DNA of 64,000 nucleotides from Aphanomyces cochlioides (Eukaryota > Oomycota > Saprolegniomycetes > Saprolegniales > Verrucalvaceae), in assembly GCA_019828595.1 (NCBI GenBank), contig JAHQRK010000001.1, positions 2,666,001-2,730,000 on the forward strand, written 5' to 3'. Positions 32,770 to 43,400 of the stretch are shown in pieces. The notes below the pieces were generated by a model, which made no database searches, was not told where the DNA came from, and saw nothing but the letters and a program-made list of their open reading frames with translations. The position numbers were made by a program, and so were the translations under genes. Numbering within the stretch: position 1 is the first letter of the stretch; each line of letters opens with the position of its first letter.

Positions 32770-33030
32770 ACCTGTTGCGTTTTGCTTCGCCACATGAACT
32801 GATCAAGGTAAGATTGGAGGTCGTCAGTTTGAACACCTCGCATGGCCTTCAAGTACTGTTTCACACGTACTTCCCACACACCTTCATTTGACTGTGAGTT
32901 TCATTCAACAGGAGATTCAACTTACTTTCATGCACCATTCAACAGCGGCTGACTCGCTGACTGTTTCCTTCATAACCCTGTCGAACGTGTAGTCCGAGAG
33001 ATCGGACAAGTCATATAGACTGTCTATTGC
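32770..33030 (-). pseudogene. Merlin/ISXO2-like transposase remnant
   Basis: Two minus-strand pieces: YDLSDLSDYTFDRVMKETV with SESAAVEWCMK (about 33020-32935), resembling the N-terminus of oomycete Merlin proteins, and SNEGVWEVRVKQYLKAMRG with LQSYLDQFMWR (about 32885-32775), matching the ISXO2 C-terminal signature YLDEFMWR. They are joined by a 34 bp GTAAGT...CACAG segment that looks like an intron or marks the internal deletion. The catalytic centre is absent. Confidence 0.6.
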
Positions 33031-33111
33031 AAATTTCGAAATGTATGTCCAGACAAGTGAATGGCTCTTATTGTTTGTGTTTAGTGGGTCTCAACTGGAG
33101 TGGTATTCTAT

Positions 33112-33259
33112 TTCTAAGTATAAGGATTGGATGGTTCTCTTTCAATGGCGCGCATTCGTGGGGTCAGATTGGAGTTTATAGTGTATTCTAAGTATAAGGA
33201 TTGGATGGTTCTCTTTCAATGGCGCGCATTCGTGGGGTCAGATTGGAGTTTATAGTGTA
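33112..33259. repeat. 74 bp tandem duplication
   Basis: A 74 bp segment (TTCTAAGTATAAGGATTGG...) occurs twice in direct succession (33112-33185, 33186-33259) inside the Merlin element, with no obvious differences. Confidence 0.9.
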
Positions 33260-34058
33260 TCTGGATAATCGATTCTTTTACCTGGATACAAAATCAATTC
33301 GTCATTTGTCCGTTAATACAGGTTGAAAGAGTCCAGTGGGGTTCCTTTGGAGGAGCGCCACGAGATGCATGGCAATTGGGTTTTTCTGGGACGATGCAAG
33401 GTGAGATGCATGTCTTAGGATAGCTTCACTCGGGCAGAAAAGGCCGCTGAATAAGCGGTCAACACACTGTGCAGTAGGGTGACGAGCCCTTTCTGCCACT
33501 TTAAGCTATACCCTGGCCAGAGGCTTGGACTCCGAAAGGCGAATTCCGACGCGATATGCGAATGTTACGAAGTAGGGCCTTTTTGGCTCGAAATACCGGA
33601 CATTTTCATAGAGCAGCCAGGGACAGCTAAAACGTGTGTTTTTACTGTATTTTCATATTGACTTTGGACGAGTAAATCCTCTCCCCATAGTTCAACTTTT
33701 TACAGTAAGGGGACAATGTGTAACGTTGGTTACCACTATTGCAACTGATGGTGCTACTTTTTTTTGACGGAGTACCACGGTTGATAGTGGGCCTACGGCG
33801 AGTAGATTGAAACACTTCAGGGGTGTTTCATGATACTTAGCAGGTGTATTACCCAGTATCAAAGTTTCAACTCATTGGATGTACGAGTTCAATACGCGAT
33901 ATTAAACAATGTGATGTTTAATAAATACCGCGAATTCTGAACGATTTATGAAAGAAATGAGTAGTATTTTCTGGCAAACCACATTATGTTAAGCTTAAGT
34001 GGTGGGACACATATCCACAGTATTTTTACGATCCAATCACATTATCATTTTTGTGTTG

Positions 34059-37000
34059 ATGTGTTTGTATGAACATTTGTCTGACGCAGTTTTCTGCGTA
34101 GAAAATAACAACTACTCGGCCTCTAAGAAAGGCAAAGGCAATTGCAGTCATGACAATGACAATCAAGGCCATGCGATCGATAACTCCGAACCTGGGAAGC
34201 AAGCAGAGCGGAATGAAGTGCATACTACCGAACAAGAGTCTGCATCAACTGGAGCTAATGGCTGGGCTGTGGATGACGATGCCTTGAATCAGGGCAATAT
34301 TAACGACGAGGTGGCTATGAGAAAGGCCAAGAAGGCGGAGTACAACAATCGTGCTCACGAAAAGAAACGGCAAGCTCTCCTAAAGGCGGAGTACAACAAT
34401 CGTGCTCACGAAAAGTAACGGCAAGCTCTCCTAAAGGCAGAGTACAACAATCGTGCTCACGAAAAGAAGCGGCAAGCTCTCCTAAAGGCGGAGTACAACA
34501 ATCGTGCTCACGAAAAGAAACGGCAAGCTCTCCTAAAGGCGGAGTACAACAATCGTGCTCGCGAAAAGAAACGGCATGCTATCGTGGAAGACTTCGACAA
34601 AGAGGTGGCTATGAAAAGATCCAAGAAGGCGGAATACAACAAACGTGCTCGCGAAAAAAAGCACAACACTGAGGTTGCGAATCAAGGGCGGGGTGCCATC
34701 ATTTTGCACCATACGGACATGGATAAGTGCGACGAAGAGGAAACCAAGGAGGGAGAAGACGGAATCCATTATCACGCTCAAAGTGACCATCATCTCAAGA
34801 TTCTGGCAACTCAGGAGCAAGAAGATCGCGAGCGCACAGTTGACAATCGAAGGATCTATGCTGCGCTACAACCTAACCGTATGAATGAAGGAGGTGAAGA
34901 AGAAACCAAGGAAGAAGATATTTCCGATGGAAATGTGGATTGCAACACTGACAATCAATTACTTGCCTTGGCAAATGCTGATCCTCCGCTAAACGTGGAT
35001 GTGGATTTGATTGATGTACCTCCTCGCGAGCAAGGATTAAGTCTCCGGAATAAACCCAAGGGTCGCCCGAAGAAGAAGAGTGGTCACAACAGTGCACGCG
35101 TCAGTTTCGATGACTTCGATGAATCATTGGTGCCTCTTCATACTATTGAGCAGCGTTCGATTTGCCGCCATTGCGAAGCGAAGATTTGGCCAGGCGAAGA
35201 AAAGGACTGCTGCGGTGGAGGCTCTCGAGTGCTGCCTGTTGCTACCTGGCCTGACACACCCGAGTTTCGCGAATACATTGCTTTGTTCAAAACCAGAGGG
35301 TTCGTCAATAACACTCGCCGGTACAACGCCCTCTTTGCCTTTACATCTATTGGTACCAAAGAAATTATTCACGGCAACGGTGGGCCGAGATCTTATACAA
35401 TCCAAGGCGATTTGCATCATTTGATTGGACCACTATTGCCTGCGGACGAAGAACAAGCCAGTTACGCCCAGATCTACATTACGGATCCTGAAACGCAAGC
35501 AAGCATACGACGAAGAATGCTTGGGGGAAATCTTATTGTGTCAACTGTGACGAAAATTCAGCGTCTACTACTACAGCACAACGCGTTCACCCAGCTGTAC
35601 AAGCATGCGAAGGATATTCCAAAGGATGACGACATGAGAATTGTGCTCACTGGTCAGCCTCGAAGCAACAGCCGAACGCATAACCTTCCTACGTGTTCTG
35701 AAATCGCTGTTCTTTTTTCAGAAACGTCCAAGTCAGGGCGTCATATCTTACTGCATGGTATTGATGGCCCCGTACTCAGCGAAGTTCAGCGAAACTATCA
35801 CGTTGGTAAACATGTGCGTTTGGATCGACAACCTGGGGAACAACGCTTATTTCGCATTAAGGAATTTCATTCGGCATATGACCCGCTTCAATACCCTTTG
35901 CTCTTTCCCACTGGGACTTTGGGGTGGTCGTTTGACAACAAGAGCGGTCGCAATCATGAAAACGTGAGTTTGAACGATTATGCTCGATACCATTTGCACG
36001 AGCGCGGTGCATTCTCTCCATTACATGCCAGCAGACCTCTATTTCAAGTGTTTGCAGTCGACAATTTTGCAAAGATGGAAAACCAAAGGCTTCGATATAT
36101 TCGTGACCAAACCAACAACCTCCGCAGCGACACGTACCGCGCACTTCATGACGCTGTTTCGCATGATGTGGACCTCAGAAGCATTGGAAAAAGGATTGTT
36201 TTGCCGTCATCTTACACGGGTGGACCTCGGTACATGAGACAACGTTACCTTGACGCCATGGCAATTGTTCGCAAGTTCGGTCGACCAGACCTTTTTATCA
36301 CTGTGACATGCAATCCAAAGTGGGTTGAAATCGACAGGGAGCTGGAATTGGCGAAAGACGACTATGGATTTAAACGATCTCCAGCTGATCGACCTGACTT
36401 AGTGACGCGCATGTTCCGTCCCAAGCTCTTAGCCATTGAAGCCATGCTGTACAAGGGGGAAGTTTTGGGTCGACAAGCTGCGTGTGTTCGTGTTGTCGAA
36501 TTCCAAAAGCGTGGTCTGCCTCATGCCCATATATTGGTCATATTCACTGGGGACGACAAAATCAAGACAGCTGCCGATATTGACAGTATTATCAGTGCAG
36601 AAAACCCCGACAAGGAAAAGAATCCAAGATTGCACGAAATTGTTACAACCTGCATGATTCACATATGCAGCGACCGATGCCTGGAAAACGGGAAGTGCAA
36701 GAAAAACTTTCCAAAAGCATACTGCAACGAAACATCAGAAGGCAGTGATGGATATCCACTCTACCGTCGTCGCCGCTCTTCGGCAGAGCGGCCCTCGGAG
36801 TATACCAACCAATATGTTATTCTGTACTGCCCAACGTTGAGCGCCATGTTCGACTGCCACATCAATGTCGAGGCGTGTACAAGTATATCTGCAGTCAAGT
36901 ACCTGTACAAGTACATCTACAAGGGCTCAGACCACTCAAATTTTCAACTTGAGTCCGGTGAACTTGACGAAATCATGCAATACCAAGATGCCCGCTATGT

Positions 37001-37805
37001 ATCGTGCTGTGAGGCCCTCACACGCATTTTCTCTTTCGACATGTTCAAACGATCTCACGCTGTCGAGAACCTCGAAATACACTTGGAAGGTGAACAAGTT
37101 GTATGCATTCCTACCGACCGCCCGATGAGCCCTCAGGAATTGGCAAGGAGGAACCGGACGAAACTCACCGCGTTTTTTGAACTGTGCCGTGAAAACAGTG
37201 ATTCACAAGCACTTGCGCGTGAATGTCTGTACTCTGATATCCCCGAGCATTTCGTATGGAACTCAAAGCTCCGCAAGTGGACATCACGTAAAAAGGGTGG
37301 TGATCGTATGATCGGGAGGATGCTGACGGTGTCACCCCGCTCGGGAGACTGTTTTTTTATGCGAATGCTCTTATGCTACCGACGAGGTCCGACATCGCAC
37401 GAAGATTTGCGAACCGTCAATGGCGTGGTTCATCAGACGTTCAAGTCAGCCGCACTTGCCCTTGGCTTTCTTGAAAATGACGAGGAATGGCTAACCTGCA
37501 TGCGAGAAGCAACTGAAACAGCAACTCCCTATGAGCTCCGAACACTTTTTGTCAGTATTCTGATTCACTGTGAACCTGCGGATGCACGAGGGCTATGGAA
37601 CAAATTCGAAGATGAAATGAGGCAAGATTTTCACCGCATGTACCTTGACGATTCTCAAAAATCTACAGCTTTCGCAATTCAGGCTTTATCAAGATGCCTC
37701 GAGTCGAATGCATCAAGCTTGGATCGTTTTCCGGAGCTTCCACAGCTTGCACATTTCGAACAATATTTTGCTCTTGAGGAAACAAACAGGAATCCAACCG
37801 ATTAG
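34059..37805 (+). pseudogene. Helitron Rep (HUH endonuclease) part
   Basis: Rolling-circle initiator. The frame from ATG 34059 is interrupted only by a TAA at 34416-34418, where repeat copies have AAA, and continues to 37805. The N-terminal part carries five near-identical 51 bp (17-codon) repeats containing KAEYNNRAHEKK (about 34328-34570), then acidic sequence and a Cys/His cluster (CRHCEAKIWPGEEKDCCGG). The Rep core has PDLFITVTCNPKW (motif 1), GLPHAHILVI with the metal-binding HxH at 36521-36529 (motif 2), and KYLYKYIYKG at 36897-36929 with the catalytic tyrosines (motif 3). It ends at TAG 37803-37805, and the helicase follows in another frame with a 1 nt overlap. Helitrons normally encode one Rep-Hel protein. 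Confidence 0.9.
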
Positions 37806-39316
37806 TGGCTATGGAATCTTCGCACAACCAAGAACAAATCCAAGGCATTTTGGAAGGCAAGTCTACGATGACCGAAGAGCACGAGGTCTTCTACAACGAC
37901 GTTATGAGCGAGATTACGAAGGAAAGCACTGTTCGAAGAGGCAAAGTATATTTTCTCGAAGGTGAGGGCGGCTCAGGGAAGACGTTCATCTCAAACATTT
38001 TACTGGCTCAAGTGCGCTCAATGAACAAAATTGCGTTGGCTGTTGCTTCGTCCGGACTTGCTGCTCTGAATTTGATCGGAGGTACAACTGCGCATTCGAG
38101 ATTCTGTCTTCCAAGATCATTGCACGAGCTTAGCCGATGCGACGTTCGGAAGCAGTCACATCTTGCGGAACTTTTACGTCTCACAGAACTTATCATTTGG
38201 GACGAGTGTTCGATGATGCACAAGTATGCTGTGGAGGCCGTTGATCACATGCTACAAGATTTGATGGACAACGCGCTTCCTTTTGGTGGAAAGGTCGTCA
38301 TATTCTCGGGCGACTTCAAGCAAATGCTTCCAGTCATTTTGAAGGGCACACCTGGGCTAATCCTCGAAGCATGCTTGAAGAACAGCTACCTTTGGAGAAA
38401 TATCGCACAGTTTCATCTGACGGTTAACATGAGGTTGACCAACAACAACTCAGAGAGTGTTCGAGAGTTTGCTGCATTGCTCAAGTCTATTGGTCATGGA
38501 ACATACCCCACATGTACCGAACTCGGTGCCGATTACATTCGACTACCTGATGATTTGGCGATTCCATACAAGTCGCCTGATGATTTGGGGTCATTTTTAC
38601 ACAGCGTCTATCAAGACATGAACAACCTGCGCATCAATGCACTTAGATCGTACTTTGGATGTCGAGCTATCCTTGCACCCAAACACAGTGTTGTTGCTGA
38701 CATCAACACAACACTTCTTGAGCGACTCACTTCCGACTGCGAAATGACATATTTGTCCGCCGATTCTGTTGCTGACAAACCCAACTCGGACACAAATGCA
38801 TGCGAGTTGCCCATCGAGTTTCTGAATTCTATAGACATCAACAACTTCCCCAGCCACAAGTTGCATTTGAAAGTTGGTTGTCCCATTATTCTGCTTCGTA
38901 ATTTGTGTACTTCGGAAGGCATGTGCAACGGAACACGTTTAATTGTTCTTGAGCTGAAAACACGATGTATCAAGGCTCAAATTATGAACGGCTCCCACAC
39001 GAACAAGATCGTTTACATTCCCTGAACTACTACAATCCACGATGGTAAGCAAAACAATTACCCATTTGAGCTACGCAGAAGACAATTTCCTGTTCAAGTT
39101 GCCTTTGCAATGACGATTCACAAGGCTCAAGGTCAAACGATTTCTCACGTGGGCGCCTACCTTCCAGAACCCGTCTTCTCGCATGGACAGCTTTACGTCG
39201 TCATGTCAAGAGCCCAAGCAAAAGGCAACATTAAGTTTTTGGTCGCCAATGGACAGTACGATGGACTGCCTGGAATCTACACGAAAAACATTGTGTATCA
39301 AGAAGCATTAGAATAG
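37805..39316 (+). pseudogene. Helitron PIF1-like helicase part
   Basis: 5'-3' superfamily 1B helicase. Walker A is GEGGSGKTF (37961-37987), Walker B is IIWDECSMM (about 38195-38221), motif III is FSGDFKQMLPV, and motif IV is HLTVNMR. A TGA at 39023-39025 interrupts the frame; the same frame then continues with FAMTIHKAQGQT and FSHGQLYVVMSRA, motifs V-VI, to the stop at 39314. One nonsense codon thus removes the last motifs. There is no own ATG near the junction with Rep apart from the MAMES region, so it was probably the C-terminal half of a single Rep-Hel polypeptide. Confidence 0.88.
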
Positions 39317-40143
39317 CCAGGACTTCATAAAACTTCATCCATAACTAACAAACGTTATCATGTTCTTACAAATATTTACACTGTGTTGTTGTGGAATTGC
39401 CGTGACTTCCTGGATCAAGTCCAATTGCATCGTACCGATGAATTGGACGATAAATCATCGAGATTAGCTAACCCCAAACTACGCACCTTATACTTAGATT
39501 CAATGTTACAGTATTACAAGAGGAAGAAGTAGGTGGTTGTCAACCAACGATGACCTCGATCTACTAATCGATCGCACAGATTGTGCAATCTGAACTTGGA
39601 TATATTCTGCTTAGATTCAATCTCAGCATTAAAATGGGAGAAGCATATCGAACAGCGGCAAGCTATAAAATTATCAAAGAGTCTGCTTCTTGGAAACAGT
39701 CTTTTTGCCGTTCACATCGTGCGCAAAGTTGCCGCAACAGGAAAGATCTCTATACCAGCAGTACAACCAGCTGCTGAAACTTCGGCATTTAAATTGACCT
39801 TCTTGACCGTGCTCCTAGAACCTCCACCCACCACATGCCACGCTCACATTGGACACAACCGTAGATTACCATCGAAGGTTCGCCTTTCTCCATCTAGATA
39901 TACTATGTCTCCGACATGTTGGTAGTCGCCTTGAGCATCATCTAAGCGCATGGTCATCAGTGTCTTGCAGTCAAATGCGCCGTGAATAGGACTGGGTACC
40001 TCGAGCGTCTGTATTATCACTGATAAGTCGTTCGTGTTATCTGTGCAAGTACTGTCATTTTTGCACAACAAAACAGGGAAACTAATGAGGCCAATTCGAA
40101 CTAAAATAAGAAAGAAGTGAATAAGGAGTGCGAAGTAAATGCC
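39317..40143. other. Helitron 3' non-coding region with a possible antisense ORF
   Basis: No plus-strand gene is convincing. On the minus strand, 40071-39844 reads with phrases such as HVGDIVYLDGERRTFDGNLRL, which resembles an OB-fold strand pattern as in RPA-like proteins carried by some Helitrons. Sense may continue past a TGA at 39844. This is weak. 40043-40142 is present in inverted orientation inside every tandem unit. Confidence 0.25.
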
Positions 40144-40242
40144 GTCTCCTTAGTTTCAAAATAATATGATCTCTGATTGGATAATTTATTTTTCTTTCGG
40201 TACGAGTCGACGGTTTTTTGGTCAGGACATGATTTATCTCCT

Positions 40243-40266
40243 GACGAAAAAAAAAATTCGTCAGTC
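40243..40266. repeat. CTGACGAA/TTCGTCAG hairpin with variable A tract
   Basis: CTGACGAA, an A tract, and TTCGTCAG form an inverted repeat. It recurs in the tandem units with a variable number of A residues and accounts for part of their length variation; one unit (near 47350) has lost the right arm. Confidence 0.7.
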
Positions 40267-40410
40267 AACAGTAGCCAATCAGAATGCTCGGCGTTAACTT
40301 ATTTTTTTACTTCGAACTGGGCCTGAATCAAATTCAAAATTCATAGTATGGCATCAAACGTTTCATGTGTGTGATCAAATCTTTGTTATTTCCAAAGCAA
40401 AACGCTCCAC

Positions 40411-40439
40411 CCAGGGGCGTAGCCCTGGCCTCACCCTAG
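40411..40439 (+). terminator. Helitron 3' terminus (hairpin plus CTAG)
   Basis: CCAGGGGCGTAGCCCTGG forms a 6 bp stem (or 7 bp with a bulge), then CCTCACC and CTAG. In Helitrons this structure is the transposition terminator. The next base starts the TC of the following unit, and the same junction recurs at every unit boundary to 63147. Confidence 0.88.
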
Positions 40440-43400
40440 TCTATTACTTAAAGCTCTAACGCAACACGTAAGTATGAGAGTAATTTTTACATACAAACGT
40501 CAAGTCAAAAAATGAGTAATTTTATATACAAATTCCAAGTACAAAAATGAGTAATTTTTACATACAAACGCCAAGTCAAAAAAAGAATAATTTTTATATA
40601 CAAATTCCAAGTACAAAAATGAGTAATTTTTACATACAAACGCCAAGTCAAAAAAGAGTAATTTGAGACAAGTTCGTTCATAATAGTCAGCACTTCCAAC
40701 CAACATCAACTAATTTGACCACTCAAGGTTGTATTGCCCGATATCCTTGGCAAATATCCATTTGGTGTGATGTTGTCAATTATTTGGTGTGTTGCTCAAT
40801 ACTTAGTGTCATGTTTTGTCACGATGTAACCCATGTTGCTGGACGTGCCAGTTGTCGATAATATTAATAATCAAACAATTCCACATTCATATATGTTTGA
40901 AAATATTGTCCTACTATTTAAAATAATACCTGCCAAAGATGAGATGGATGGCAGTTGGGTTTTTCTGGGACTTCGCACTCCTTATTCACTTCTTTCTTAT
41001 TTTACTTCGAATTGGCCTCAATAGTTTCCCTGTTTTGTTGTGCAAAAATGACAGTACTTGCACTACATTGTTTAATATCGCTTATTGAACTCGTACATCC
41101 AATGAGTTGAAACTTTGATACTGGGTAATACACCTGCTAAGTATTCATGCAACACCCCTTAAGTGATTCATGATACTCGCCGTAGGCCCACTATCAACAG
41201 TGGTACTCCATAAAAAAAGTAGCACCATCAGTTGCAATAGTGGTAACCAACGTTACACATTGTCCCCTTACTGTAAAAAGTTGAACTATGGGGAGAGGAT
41301 TTACTCGTCCAAAGTCAATATGAAAATACAGTAAAAACACACGTTTTAGCCGCCCCTGGCTGCTCTATGAGAAAGTCCGGTATTTCGAGCCAAAAAGGCC
41401 CTACTTCGTTGCATTCGCATATCGCGTCGGAATTCGCCTTTCGGAGTCCAAGCCTCTGGCCAGAGTATGGCTTAAAGTGGCAGAAAGGACTCGTCACCCT
41501 ACTGCACAGTGAGTTGACCGCTTATTCAGCGGCCTTTTCTGCCCGAGTGAAGCTATCTTAAGTCTCCTTAGTTTCAAAATAATATGATCTCTGATTGGAT
41601 AATTTATTTTTCTTTCGGTACGAGTCGACGGTTTTTTGGTCAGGACATGATTTATCTCCTGACGAAAAAAAAAATTCGTCAGTCAACAGTAGCCAATCAG
41701 AATGCTCGGCGTTAACTTATTTTTTTACTTCGAACTGGGCCTGAATCAAATTCAAAATTCATAGTATGGCATCAAACGTTTCATGTGTGTGATCAAATCT
41801 TTGTTATTTCCAAAGCAAAACGCTCCACCCAGGGGCGTAGCCCTGGCCTCACCCTAGTCTATTACTTAAAGCTCTAACGCAACACGTAAGTATGAGAGTA
41901 ATTTTTACATACAAACGTCAAGTCAAAAAATGAGTAATTTTTATATACAAATTCCAAGTACAAAAATGAGTAATTTTTACATACAAACGCCAAGTCAAAA
42001 AAAGAATAATTTTTATATACAAATTCCAAGTACAAAAATGAGTAATTTTTACATACAAACGCCAAGTCAAAAAAGAGTAATTTGAGACAAGTTCGTTCAT
42101 AATAGTCAGCACTTCCAACCAACATCAACTAATTTGACCACTCAAGGTTGTATTGCCCGATATCCTTGGCAAATATCCATTTGGTGTGATGTTGTCAATT
42201 ATTTGGTGTGTTGCTCAATACTTAGTGTCATGTTTTGTCACGATGTAACCCATGTTGCTGGACGTGCCAGTTGTCGATAATATTAATAATCAAACAATTC
42301 CACATTCATATATGTTTGAAAATATTGTCCTACTATTTAAAATAATACCTGCCAAAGATGAGATGGATGGCAGTTGGGTTTTTCTGGGACTTCGCACTCC
42401 TTATTCACTTCTTTCTTATTTTACTTCGAATTGGCCTCAATAGTTTCCCTGTTTTGTTGTGCAAAAATGACAGTACTTGCACTACATTGTTTAATATCGC
42501 TTATTGAACTCGTACATCCAATGAGTTGAAACTTTGATACTGGGTAATACACCTGCTAAGTATTCATGCAACACCCCTTAAGTGATTCATGATACTCGCC
42601 GTAGGCCCACTATCAACAGTGGTACTCCATAAAAAAAGTAGCACCATCAGTTGCAATAGTGGTAACCAACGTTACACATTGTCCCCTTACTGTAAAAAGT
42701 TGAACTATGGGGAGAGGATTTACTCGTCCAAAGTCAATATGAAAATACAGTAAAAACACACGTTTTAGCCGCCCCTGGCTGCTCTATGAGAAAGTCCGGT
42801 ATTTCGAGCCAAAAAGGCCCTACTTCGTTGCATTCGCATATCGCGTCGGAATTCGCCTTTCGGAGTCCAAGCCTCTGGCCAGAGTATGGCTTAAAGTGGC
42901 AGAAAGGACTCGTCACCCTACTGCACAGTGAGTTGACCGCTTATTCAGCGGCCTTTTCTGCCCGAGTGAAGCTATCTTAAGTCTCCTTAGTTTCAAAATA
43001 ATATGATCTCTGATTGGATAATTTATTTTTCTTTCGGTACGAGTCGACGGTTTTTTGGTCAGGACATGATTTATCTCCTGACAAAAAAAAAAATTCGTCA
43101 GTCAACAGTAGCCAATCAGAATGCTCGGCGTTAACTTATTTTTTTACTTCGAACTGGGCCTGAATCAAATTCAAAATTCATAGTATGGCATCAAACGTTT
43201 CATGTGTGTGATCAAATCTTTGTTATTTCCAAAGCAAAACGCTCCACCCAGGGGCGTAGCCCTGGCCTCACCCTAGTCTATTACTTAAAGCTCTAACGCA
43301 ACACGTAAGTATGAGAGTAATTTTTACATACAAACGTCAAGTCAAAAAATGAGTAATTTTTATATACAAATTCCAAGTACAAAAATGAGTAATTTTTACA

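Larger units (their letters stand above)
32533..33359 (-). mobile_element. Merlin (IS1016/ISXO2-like) element, internally deleted
   Basis: Perfect inverted ends of about 46 bp (GGCGCTCCTCCAAAGGAACC... at 32533, mirrored at 33359) are flanked by ACGAGATT (32525-32532) and ACGAGATG (33360-33367), an 8 bp target duplication with one mismatch. Merlin elements have 8-9 bp duplications. The tandem Helitron units keep the uninterrupted site (AGATGAGATGGATGGC), confirming the insertion. It contains transposase remnants (32770-33030), a 74 bp tandem duplication and a hairpin of ATAATTATCCGGATAT (32589-32604, 32635-32650). Confidence 0.8.
32204..40439 (+). mobile_element. Helitron, Rep-Hel encoding copy (8.2 kb)
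   Basis: The left end is A|TCTATTACTTAAGGCTC (TC at 32204). The right end has the hairpin CCAGGG-GCGTAG-CCCTGG (40411-40428) followed 7 nt later by CTAG (40436-40439) and then T, the canonical Helitron 3' terminus. Rep and PIF1-like helicase lie in the expected sense between the ends. The copy is damaged: nonsense codons at 34416 and 39023, a frame change at 37805 and a Merlin insertion. Its 3' end is joined directly to the TC of the next unit. The last 296 bp are identical to the 3' ends of the tandem units, while its 5' 330 bp are diverged from theirs. Confidence 0.92.
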
